Part shown: positions 1 to 9,614 of the stretch, piece by piece
Layout: each line of letters begins with the position of its first letter
Position numbering within the stretch: position 1 is the stretch's first letter
Assembly (NCBI RefSeq): GCF_902167145.1
Contig: NC_050104.1
Span: forward strand, 3,720,001 to 3,784,000
Source of the DNA: Zea mays
Lineage: Eukaryota > Streptophyta > Magnoliopsida > Poales > Poaceae
Length of the DNA stretch: 64,000 bases
Reading direction: 5' to 3'
Program-made: the position numbers and the translations under genes
The notes under the pieces: generated by a model
The model's database searches: none
Told to the model about the DNA's origin: nothing
What the model saw: the letters and a program-made list of their open reading frames with translations, nothing else

Positions 1-264
1 ACGCCGGTGACGGGTGGCTCCTAAAGGATCTGGCCACCACCAGCCGGGCGTTGTATTAGTTTGTTTTTGTTATTTTTCCTCTGTTCTCATCCTTATGCTT
101 TTTTGGGAGACATCAGTTAAGTTTATTATCTTGAATAGATAGTTCTGTTAACTATGATTTAACTTATGTCCCATTTAAATTTTAGTTAGGTTCTAAGATC
201 TCAAATTACATATGTGCAATGCTTTTATTTGAATATGCATATGTATAATTCAAGAAAAGTGTTG
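1..264. other. Intergenic sequence, no gene recognised
   Basis: This AT-rich stretch begins with a short GC-rich piece (first 50 bases) and holds no convincing open reading frame. It is the left flank of the zinc-finger gene fragment that follows. It is separated from that fragment's second copy by the gypsy LTR insertion. Confidence 0.5.
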
Positions 265-509
265 CTAGATTCGCCAACGCGATTCAAGATTGGTCGTAGA
301 TATAGGTTGGCTGGCTCATGAATTTGAGAGTATAGGCGGGCTCTTTTGCAAACTATGCAATAAGAAGTACATGCTGGCTCATGAATTTGAGAGTCACTTG
401 AGCTCATATGACCACAATCATTGGAAGCTAATCTATTTTGTGTACCCTTTTGACTTCCCTAATGCATTTCGTTGGTATTTTTTAATATATGTTCATCTAC
501 ATGGTTCTG
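265..509 (+). pseudogene. C2H2 zinc-finger gene fragment, copy 1
   Basis: The plus-strand reading (about 284-435) gives FCKLCNKKYMLAHEFESH followed by LSSYDHNHWK, a C-X2-C-X12-H-type zinc finger. It resembles the finger of GPATCH8-like nuclear proteins, where the finger is followed by a basic RLKE-type segment. Copy 2 reaches that next segment after an AG splice acceptor, so 436-509 looks like intron; the expected GT donor after the HWK codons reads CT in both copies. The copy stops abruptly at 509, where gypsy sequence begins. It differs from copy 2 (1357-1601) at only two positions that I see (near 274 and 356). The family assignment is by recognition. A gene relic, not a working gene, is the safer reading. 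Confidence 0.5.
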
Positions 510-876
510 ATCTCCGATGTGGCCCGAGGAAATCCTCGAAACGCCGAACTCCACCGTGTGGCCCGGCTGTAACTCCACCGCCGCCAAATCGCTCAAGGTA
601 TCTTCGGACGACGAATTGGCCGGCCGGCGGGCGAGCGGTTTCAAAAGCTTAGGGTTTTCCGGCGCACGCAAAGGTAAGAGTCAGCTCGAGCCACGCCGCC
701 CCTTTTATACACACGGCACGGCGCTTCGGGAAACCCGCAGTCCAACAGTGTCACGTCCATCAAAGGTCACCTCAAAAACCCCCGCGGGACCACTTCGAGC
801 GAGGGCAGCGTCTCCACCATCTAGCGACGTCTTCGGCACCAGATGACTCAGTCGAACTGGTCCCTCGGAGGGCAAA
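510..876 (-). other. 3' end of a plus-strand gypsy element with the N-terminus of an antisense ORF
   Basis: This segment sits just upstream of the LTR at 877 and ends in a purine-rich tract (about 863-876) suited as polypurine tract, so the element itself reads on plus. On the minus strand, from about 671 down to 510, an open frame encodes a segment ending VELQPGHTVEFGVSRISSGH. I read it as the N-terminus of the Transposase_28-type antisense protein found in Tat-group gypsy elements. A TATA box (TATAAAAG, minus, 709-702) lies about 35 bases upstream of the open frame. No ATG is present at the frame's beginning (TTG instead). The ORF is cut at 510 by the junction with the zinc-finger fragment. 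Alternative: a captured host gene fragment. Confidence 0.4.
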
Positions 877-1356
877 TGTTGGGGCGAAGGCGAAGACGCT
901 ACCCTTCGTGCGAAGCCTTCGTCGCCTCGCTACACCAACGGAGGCGAGATGATCGGCACGGTTGCCCTTCGTCCTCACCATTGCAAGACGAAGGCCAGAC
1001 TCCGACGAAGTCTGCTAGTCCCGCGTCCTCATCTCGCCCGGAGGCCCACGTGGAATTCGGCCCACTGTAACGGGCCCCGCGTGGACAAGCATGTTACAGG
1101 CCTCATCTGTAATAGCTTTTCTGTAATGACGGTCTGTAACCCCCCTTTATGGGAATATTCTGGGGATAGTCCGGGTACATGAGGGCATAAACGTCCTTGC
1201 CTTGGGACATTGGACACTCGGGTATCTATAAATACCCTCGTACAGTGCCCTTGAGAGGCCAGATTAACAGAGCAATTGTCATCCCACGTCAAACTTTGCT
1301 TGCACTCTTTTCGCTTCCCCGTTGGATCCACTTGCCCAGGAGAGCAAGTTCCAACA
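877..1356 (+). repeat. Gypsy LTR (3' LTR, 480 bp), unpaired
   Basis: The segment starts TGTTGGGG and ends CCAACA, the usual inverted-repeat termini of an LTR. It contains a TATA box (TATAAATA, 1227-1234) on plus, which fixes orientation. The five bases before it (gcaaa) and after it (ctaga) do not match, so it is not a simple solo LTR. The ctaga after the LTR recurs at 265-269, at the left edge of the first zinc-finger fragment copy, which implies that the original insertion site was there and that the left part of the element was lost by recombination. Confidence 0.65.
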
Positions 1357-1762
1357 CTAGATTGGCCAACGCGATTCAAGATTGGTCGTAGATATAGGTT
1401 GGCTGGCTCATGAATTTGAGAGTATAGGCGGGCTCTTTTGCAAACTCTGCAATAAGAAGTACATGCTGGCTCATGAATTTGAGAGTCACTTGAGCTCATA
1501 TGACCACAATCATTGGAAGCTAATCTATTTTGTGTACCCTTTTGACTTCCCTAATGCATTTCGTTGGTATTTTTTAATATATGTTCATCTACATGGTTCT
1601 GCATATGTTGCAGAGGTTTAAAGAAATGAGAGAAATGCAGTGCAGCGGTGGTTGTCGAGATGACAGATAGAAACGTGAACAACAACAAGAAGAGGAGCTG
1701 ACAAAATTTGCTCAACTGTATTCACAATGCACCTGCACCTGTGGTCACAGTTCTTAGTGAAA
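1357..1762 (+). pseudogene. C2H2 zinc-finger gene fragment, copy 2, with next exon
   Basis: Positions 1357-1601 repeat 265-509 almost exactly. Beyond 1601 this copy continues into what looks like the original locus: a ttgcag acceptor (about 1608-1613), then RFKEMREMQ and a stretch rich in K, R, E and Q with an in-frame stop (tag). This fits the basic region following the finger in GPATCH8-like plant proteins. Stop codons and the lost donor site say the copy is non-functional. No further exons are recognisable downstream. Confidence 0.45.
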
Positions 1763-3635
1763 TGTATCGTCAAGCAGATATTGGTGCCATTGTGTTATTA
1801 TTGGGTAGAATTGGTTATTAACATATGGATGTTCTTCATCTTTTGTAAATGATAATATACATGTTATATGGTTATTACACAGTTTACTGATTATGTTTTA
1901 GAAGCAGCCTGATTTTGATTAACAACACAACACATAGTCATACATGTTATTGTTGCACTATTTTTTCCGTTGCAACGCATATGTATTTATCTAGTTACAT
2001 CAATAAAATTGAACAATTACATTGTAAAAAGCTATTCCATAATTTATCTAATGATACTAATTTAGTGTTCTACATGTTGATATTTTCTACTATTATTTAA
2101 TCAAACCTAACATAATTTTGACTTAGGGCAAACCTAAAAGTTTTGGGACGAAGGGAATAGTTTTTTTTCATTAATACATTGTTTTGTTTTTATGCTAATC
2201 AGCCAATTACAATGACTTTGACAAGTTGCCAACGACTTACCTTTTTATGTGCAGTCAACACACATGACACATGGCATCCCAACAAATCACAGAAGAAGCT
2301 ATCTATCTTTGCACAGGAAACCCCATGCCAAAAGATATTGAACAGATAGGATTTTAGCTATTAAATGAACCATTTTCAACCAGCTTCAAATATATTCTTA
2401 GTTACCATCTGTCAATATGGCCCATATTATGATTCATGATTCATTGTCTAATTCTATGTTTCCTTATCTGTTTAGATATATCTAACATGAAGATGAGAAA
2501 AGGGCTGGCCTTGGTTGATATCATACGTGAAGACAAAGTTACTATTAAGCACTACCTGCTACTTACTAGCTCAATGTTCTTCATAAATTTTCTTAAGTAG
2601 CATTGAATCTGACCCCTGTATCGTTGTTCTAAATATTCTGTCTTCTGCGCAGGTTTGTGTTCAAAATACAATTGCCATGTTCATGTAAATCTAATCAATG
2701 ACTTGGCTGATATTGAGTATGCCTTCTGTACACTTCTACAGTTTGATTGTATCGTTCTAAACATAAATTAACTTACCATAAATGCACTATATGCTTCTGT
2801 GCCACTGATTAATTATTTTTGTTGCTAATTCTACCCAGATTGGTATAAATAGTCATTGTAATTCACAGAAAAGCATAGGAGGTAGGTAGTTGTCTCAAAT
2901 TCTGAGGTTGCTTTGGATGTAATTATGGAAGACCAACAATGTATGACCAAGCTAACTATTTACATATGATACACCTTAGTTAACTAAAGAACAACATTAG
3001 GACTTCGTTAACTAAAATCGCCATGAATCATTAGATCATCACATTGATAATTATGTATACCATAAAGTTTAGCGGCCTTTGCAACAGTGTCGCACTGCAA
3101 GTCTGCAACATGTTTTTTATTCAGAAAACCCTGGATGTAGTAGTTCACATATGTAAAATCTTCTCTCAGTCAGTGCAAACTATAGTTTCACGAAGCGATT
3201 ACTTAAGAACACACATCAATGTTTGAGATGTTGCAATAGCTAGGTAGTGACTTGTGATGTTCGTCTTTGAGTTTGCATTATTTGAGCTTATGATTAGTTG
3301 GATATAACTCGATCTGGTATCAAGTTTTTGTTGGTTGGCAACATAATCCATGCCTTTTTTTTTGTCTTTGATATGTAGGTACAGGCCAAGCTTTACATGC
3401 AACGATAAACTGAAGCTAGGCGCACTGATCTCAGCTTTCACGAATGCTCGCACGGCTATGGTTGCTGCTGCTAGCTAACTCCAGTAATGTGAAGGATCTT
3501 TCTGCTGCCCCCTCTAGAATCTGAAGACGAAGCGCAGCTACATTTTGTGCAACGTCTTGCCTGTAGTTAGCAAGCTGAAAGGTTCGGTGAGGGTTGTTTT
3601 AGATCCGTATGCCTGCTTAATGCTGTAAAAAATAA
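1763..3635. other. Intergenic, AT-rich, no gene recognised
   Basis: Only short open frames occur and none looks coding. Around 2140-2165 a piece resembling the right end of a Stowaway MITE (tttgggacgaagggaatag) is visible, but I cannot find a left partner. Nothing else structured stands out. Confidence 0.45.
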
Positions 3636-4100
3636 CCGTGGCTCGTGAGCTTGTTCGACTTGTAGTTAGTTCGATTCGACTCGGCTTGACTTAGTTTGTT
3701 TTAGTTTTGTCACGAACTGAGCTAGACAGTTCAACATGAGCTCGAGTCAGCTTGTTAGCTCAAATGAGCTAGCATTTATCAGCAAAACAAATGTTATATT
3801 TATATTGGATGGATTAATAAGTGATGAACTATGTTAATTTAAGGTTTAGGGTTTAAATGATGTGATATATAAAATTATAAGTATTATTCGTATTTTCTAG
3901 TGTTAAATTAGTACGAAATTAACTAGGAATTGATTATATTGTTGTATATATATTGTTGTGGCTCGCGAACTAAACGAGCCAGCTCGCAAACGAGCCGAGT
4001 CGAGCTGGTTATCTAATTTGGTTGTTTAACGAGTCGAGCCGAGCCAACTCATTATCTTAACGAGTCGGCTCGAATGGCTCGATATCCACGCTCGATATCC
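3636..4100. repeat. Degenerate GAGCTCG-rich hAT-like repeat
   Basis: Both edges are dense in gctcg/cgagc words (3636-3780 and 3960-4095) around an AT-rich centre, and the right edge reads ggctcgatatccaccca. This composition and edge match the intact hAT-type element at 39494-40051, so this is probably an older, decayed relative. No target duplication is recognisable. Confidence 0.35.
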
Positions 4101-4197
4101 ACCCATATGTCTGCTGGACGTGATGTGGTAACTGCCTAGACTATGTTGTAGACTTTAAAAACTGTTGACACATTGGTCTGAGCTAGCTAGCAAACTA

Positions 4198-4362
4198 CTT
4201 CTCCCATCTCGAATTAAAATCTATTTTACCATTTTAGTAGATTTATACAATAATTAATGTATATGCTTTATATATGTGTCTAGATTCGTTATCAATCATA
4301 TAAATATAGATATAAAAAATTTAGAGCTAAAATGACTACTATATTAAAATGAAGGGAGAGAG
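4198..4362. mobile_element. Stowaway-like MITE (about 165 bp)
   Basis: The left end cttctcccatctcgaatt and the right end aaatgaagggagagag form an imperfect terminal inverted repeat of the Stowaway type. TA dinucleotides flank the element (4196-4197 and 4363-4364), which is the target preference of Tc1/mariner-type elements. It has no coding capacity. Confidence 0.6.
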
Positions 4363-4983
4363 TATATTATATACATTGGTTTGTATTTCTTGTTGTAAAT
4401 TGTGCGTTAATAGAAAGTCAATACACTCATGCTATTGCCTTTAATGGTTATACAATCTTACGCTCTTTGCTGCCACAACAGCTACAGAGTCATTGCCTCG
4501 GCACGTCACCACGTCTGTTCGGCGGAGCCAGCCAAGTTGTCATTTCTTCTGCTTTCGTTTTTATTATTCGACTAGATACATGTTTGTACGTTGTCTAAGT
4601 AAAAAATAATAATATAAAATAAAGATACAAAATAATAAATATAACTATGATATATAAAATTTGTATGATAAAATATCACCATAATACTAATATCAGATTA
4701 ATAATATAAATATGTAATATTATTATGAATACATAGCGACAGGAGACAGGAAGAAGATAAAAAAAGCAGGAGCTAGGGCTGTTCAAAGGTGAGACTCCTT
4801 TGTCTGCTCTGCAGCGCCGACCTCGAGCTCTCGAGTTGATGTCTTATTCGTTAATGCACTTCATGTTCGATTTCCTCTCTCGCATTGAGTTTCAATTGGA
4901 GTTGTATGAATGCTATTTGGTTTCTGTTTGTTCCTCAATGTCTCGCTTTAAACCTGCTCTGTCGCTGTGTGATCCTGTAGTAG

Positions 4984-5023
<40 letters not shown>

Positions 5024-5341
5024 ATTGGTGCCACGGCGTCGCACAGAGCTGTCGCTGCGACAGCCGTCCGGATTCACGACGTCTAGGGGAGTAGGGGTAG
5101 TGCATCCCACGGATTCACTTGGATCGGCTCGCGGGGCTCGATTTTTTTGCTCGTCGATGATCTCCAAATTTCTTTGGCTCGGCTCTATTGCACCGATGAT
5201 AAGTTCCTAAAAAACACTCCAAAATCGTATTTCGGTGAGTTATGAGAATTCTCTAAAGATTTAAAATTTAAAACATGTTATAACAAGTTATGAATTGAGA
5301 TTTTCTTCCTTAAAATTTAATAAATAGTAAATATAAAATAT
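4363..5341. other. Intergenic, contains a long poly-G run
   Basis: No supported gene. A run of 38 consecutive G occupies 4985-5022. The open frames around it (about 4800-5210 on both strands) exist mainly because a G or C run cannot contain a stop and are not credible genes. The right edge is the insertion site of the large gypsy element (target duplication aatat at 5337-5341). Confidence 0.5.
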
Positions 5342-6844
5342 TGTCGGCGTTTCGAGACCGGGGGTCCCTAAGCCGACGAGTGAATGTGCCGCGTGCCCCA
5401 GCCCAGATGGGTCGAGCGCGTGGGCGAGCGCGAAGGGGGGAAGCGAGGTGGCCGGAGACGGACGTGAGAGAGGTGGAAATCCCGCGGCCTTCGTGTTCGT
5501 CCCGCGCCCAGGTCGGGTGCGCTTGCAGTAGGGGGTTACAAGCGTCCACGCGGGTGAGGGAAGCGAGCGGCCCCAAGAGAGCGCCTGTCTCGTCCTCGTC
5601 CCCGCGCGGCCAACCTTTCTCTAACAGGGCCCCGGTCCTTCCTTTTATAGGCGTAAGGAGAGGATCCAGGTGTACAATGGGGGTGTAGCAGAGTGCTACG
5701 CGTCTAGCGGGGGGAGCTAGCGCCCTAAGTACATGCCGATGTGGCAGCCGGAGAGATCTTGACACCCAGCTGGTGTGATGTCGTGGCCGTCGGAGGAGCA
5801 GCGGAGCCTGGCGGAGGGACAACTGTCGGAGCGGTCGAGTCCTTGCTGACGTCCTCCTGCTTCCGTAAGAGAGCTGAGAGCCGCCGTCGTCACAGGGCAT
5901 GCGAGGCACCATCATTGCCTATCTGGCGGAGCTAGCCAGATGGGACACCGGTCTTGTTCTCTGCGGCCCGAGTCAGCTCGGGGTAGGGTGATGACGGCGC
6001 TTCCTGTTGACATGGCTGGCCCGCGCCTGAGGTCGGGCGACGTGGAGGCTCCTTCGAAGCCGAGGTCGAGTCTGTCTTCCGTGGCCGAGGCCGAGTCCGA
6101 GCCCCTGGGTCGGGCGAGGCGGAGGTCGTTCGGCAGAGGCCAGGGCGGAGTCCGAGCCCTGGGGTCGGGCGAAGCGGAGTTCGTCGTCTTCTGGGGCCGA
6201 GCCCGAGTCCGAGCCCTGGGTCGGGCGGAGCGGAGTTCGCCGTCTTCCGGGACTTAGCCCGAGTCCGAGCCCTGGGTCGGGCGGAGCGGAGTTCGCCGTC
6301 TTCTGGGACTTAGCCCGAGTCCGAGCCCTGGGTCGGGCGGAGCGGAGTTTCCCGTGGAGCCTTTGGCAGGGCCTGACTGCCTGTCAGTCTCACTCTGTTA
6401 AGTGGCACTGCAGTCGGAGTGGCGCAGGCGGCGTTGTCCTTTTGTCAGGCCGGTCAGTGGAGCGGCGAAGTGACGGCGGTCACTTCGGCTCTGCCGGGGG
6501 GGGCGCGTCAGGATAAAGGTGTCAGGCCACCTTTGCGTTAAATGCTCCTGCGACTCGGTCGGTCGGTGCGGCGATTTAGTCAGGGTTGCTTCTTAGCGAA
6601 GGCATGGCCTCGGGCGAGCCGGAGATGTGTCCGCCATTGGAGGGGGGCCTCGGGCGAGACGGAAATCCCTCGGGGTCGGCTGCCCTTGTCCGAGGCTAGG
6701 CTCGGGCGAGGCGTGATCGAGTCGCTCGTATGGACTGATCCCTGACTTAATCGCACCCATCAGGCCTTTGCAGCTTTATGCTGATGGGGGTTACCAGCTG
6801 AGAATTAGGAGTCTTGAGGGTACCCCTAATTATGGTCCCCGACA
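5342..6844 (-). repeat. Gypsy 3' LTR (left copy, 1503 bp)
   Basis: On the element's strand it begins TGTCGGGGACCATAATTAGG. A minus-strand TATA box (tataaaag) lies at about 5650-5643. The copy carries a run of similar GC-rich words (ccctgggtcgggcggagcgg), repeated about three times around 6200-6340, that is also in the right LTR. One repeat part (12 bp) is missing from the right LTR. Open frames read through the LTR on either strand are by-products of GC content. Confidence 0.92.
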
Positions 6845-8254
6845 GTAGCCCCCGAGCCTCGAAGGGAGTGTTAGCACTCGCTTCGAGGCTTTCGTCGCAC
6901 TTTTTTGCAAGGGGACCAGCCTTTCTCGGTTGCATTTTGTTCCGGTGGGTGCGCGCGAGCGCACCCGCCGGGTGTAGCCCCCGAGGCCTCGGAGGAGTGG
7001 TTTCACTCCTCCGAGGTCTTAATGCCTCGCGTAATGCTTCGGCTGGTCTGGTTGTTCCCTCATGCGAACTGGCCGTAGCCCGGGTGTATGGTCGGGGCCC
7101 AAGTTCTCGGGCTGGTATGTTGACGCTGTCAACGGTTCGGCCGGAGCCGGGTTTGCGAGAGCAGCCCCCGAGCCTCCACACAGGGCGAGAGGGCGATCAG
7201 GGACAGACTCGGCTTTTTTACATACGCCCCTACGTCGCCTTTCCGCAAGGAGGAGGGGGGAGAGCGCCATGTTACCCTCGATGGGCACCGAACATGGTGT
7301 CTCCGGTGAGCTGCAAGCGGGTAATCCGAGTGGACGTCCGTGCCCCGTTCGTTAGGGGTCGGCTAGGGGCCCAGAGGCACGCCCAAAAGTACCTGCGGGT
7401 GATCTGCCGGACCCGGTCCCCTGGCGACGGGGTCCGAGGGCTCGATGCCTCCCTCCGATGGGATTCCGTTACAAGATCGCTCCCGCTGGTCTCGGAAATG
7501 TCCTAGGGTACCTCGGGAGCGCAGCCCAAGCCTCGGCTATGTATCGAACGTACCCCTGGTCATCCCTCGCTCGGCGTCTGAGGCGACTGTGAACCCTTCG
7601 GGGGCCAGCCTTCGAACCCCTGATCAGTAATGGGCGCGGAGCCCGAGTAGCCTGAGGCGGCCGTGGAACCCTTCGGGGGGCCGGCCTTCGAACCTCTGAC
7701 CAGTAGTGGGTGTAGGGCCCACGCGATCTGAGGCGGTTGTTGAACCCTTCGGGGGGCCAGCCTTCGAACCTCTGATCAGTAAGGAGGCTCGGAGCCTGGT
7801 TCCTTCACGAGGAAGGATCCTTTTCGGGGTTTCCCCCTTTCCCGGTCCCTGTTGCAAGAGATAGAGAAAAAGGAGAAAAGGAAAAGGATACAAAATCGAA
7901 CGACACGGCGTACCTTTTTCGGCGCGGTTATTACGGCGAAGGCGAAGCGTCGCCCGCTTCTCCTGCAAGAAGTGCCGCCTGTCCCGCCGTGGAGTTAATG
8001 CGATGGGGTGAGTTGTTGGCGGGGCGGTTGTCGCGCGTGCGCGAGTCGTTCGAGGAACGGATCACGGGCGCGTCGTCTTCATGCCGTGAGAGGAGATTCT
8101 CTCGCTGCCCCTGGATGGGACGTGAGCTTGGCTGATGACGCGACCGCTTCTCCTGCCCGCCTGCCACCGTCATTACTGCCGGCCCACTTTCGGCCGCATT
8201 GACCGTCGCGCCAGGCTGGCGCTGCTGGGTCGCCTCGAGTCGCGGTATTGGTTC
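6845..8254 (-). other. Gypsy 3' non-coding region next to polypurine tract
   Basis: The first bases on minus next to the LTR form the polypurine tract (6857-6845, gctcgggggctac). Three tetraloop hairpins lie at 6855-6890, 6943-6970 and 6986-7017. A tandem repeat lies at 7578-7788. No convincing protein is encoded on either strand. The right edge is the target duplication of copia-1 (ggttc, 8250-8254). Confidence 0.6.
7578..7788. repeat. Tandem repeat, about 75-bp unit, 2.8 copies
   Basis: Units start at about 7578, 7652 and 7728. Each holds ctgaggcg, then aacccttcggggg, then ccttcgaacc and gatcagta (gaccagta in unit 2). The repeat is internal to the gypsy 3' non-coding region. Confidence 0.75.
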
Positions 8255-9566
8255 TGAAAGGGAATTAGGCTTACACCTAGTTCCTATATAATTTTGATGG
8301 TTGAATTGCCCAACACAAATCTTTGGACTAACTTGTTTGCCCAAGTGTATAGATGATACAGGTGTAAAAGGTTCACACTCAGCCAATAAAAAAGACCAAG
8401 TTTTGGATTCAACAAAGGAGCAAAGGGGCAACCGAAGGCACCCCTAGTCTGGCGCACCGGACTGTCCGGTGCGCCACCGGACATGTCCGGTGCACCAGGG
8501 GGACTCAGACTCAAACTCGCCACCTTCGGGAATTTTCCAGGCCGGCGCGCTATAATTCACCGGACCGTCCGGTGTACACCGGACAGTGTCCGGTGCTCCA
8601 AGGAAGCGCGACCTCCAGAACTCGCCAGCCTCGGGATTTCACTTCAGTCACTCCGCTATAATTCACCGGACTGTCCGGTGTGCACCGGACTGTCCGGTGT
8701 ACCAGCGGAGCAACGGCTATCTTCACGCCAACGGCTCTCTGCCGCGCATTTAATGCGCGCTCTGCGCGCGCAGATGTCAGGCGCGCCCATTCCAGCACAC
8801 CGGACAAGGAACAGTAGATGTCCGGTGTGCACCGGACACCCTGGCGGGCCCACAAGTCAGAAGCTTCAACGGTCGAATCCAACGGCAGTGATGACGTGGC
8901 AGGGGGCACCGGACTGTCCGGTGTGCACCGGACTGTCCGGTGCGCCATCGAACAGACAACCCAGCCAACGGTCAAGTTTGGTGGTTGGGGCTATAAATAC
9001 CCCAACCACCCCACCATTCATTGCATCCAAGTTTTCCACTTCCCAACTACTACAAGAGCTCTAGCATTCAATTCTAGACACACCAAAGAGATCGAATCCT
9101 CTCCAAAATTCCACACAACGCCATAGTGATTAGAGAGAGAGATTTGCTTGTGTTCTTTCGAGCTCTTGCGCTTGGATTGCTTTCTTCCTTCTTGATCCAA
9201 TTCTTTGCAATCAAACTCACTTGTAATTGAGACAAGAGACACCAATCTTGTGGTGGTCCTTGTGGGAACTTTGTGTTCCAAGTGATTGAGAAGAAAAAGC
9301 TCACTCGATCCGTGGATCGTTTGAGAGAGGGAAGGGTTGAAAGAGACCCGGCCTTTGTGGCCTCCTCAACGGGGAGTAGGTTTGCAAGAACCGAACCTCG
9401 GTAAAACAAATCTTCGTGTCTCACTTGCTTATTCGCTTGGGATTTGTTTTGCGCCCTCTCTCGCGGACTCGTTTCTTTATTACTAACGCTAACCCCGGCT
9501 TGTAGTTGTGTTTATATTTGTAAATTTCAGTTTCGCCCTATTCACCCCCCCTCTAGGCGACTTTCA
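8255..9566 (+). repeat. Copia-1 5' LTR
   Basis: The upstream half (about 8455-8945) carries an array of CCGGACTGTCCGG palindromes, some back to back. A TATA box (ctataaatac, 8989-8998) follows, then a leader. Palindrome arrays upstream of TATA are a reported feature of Sirevirus LTRs and are presumed regulatory. Confidence 0.92.
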
Positions 9567-9581
9567 ATTGGTATCAGAGCC
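9567..9581 (+). other. Copia-1 primer-binding site
   Basis: The sequence ttggtatcagagc directly follows the LTR and is complementary to the 3' end of the initiator methionine tRNA, the usual primer for plant copia elements. Confidence 0.85.
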
Positions 9582-9614
9582 CGGTGCTTCATTAGAGCCT
9601 AACCGCTCGAAGTG

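Noticed and set aside
4800..5210. Long open frames with poly-Gly or poly-Pro
   Set aside because: They come from the 38-base G run, which cannot contain stops. Flanking codons show no domain or codon bias.
5310..6257. Overlapping open frames in the gypsy LTR on both strands, repeated at 35423-36616 and 63146-63966
   Set aside because: They recur because the LTR recurs and exist due to high GC. No protein similarity is recognised.
8550..8975. Long frames on both strands of Sirevirus LTRs (also at 16657-17238, 26760-27646 and 34400-35326)
   Set aside because: They are reading-frame shadows of the CCGGAC palindromes and the same in each LTR copy.
8483..9064. Palindromic repeats in the LTR seen as a possible CRISPR-like array
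   Set aside because: Spacers are not unique units of fixed length, the whole array recurs in both LTRs and the setting is a plant retrotransposon.
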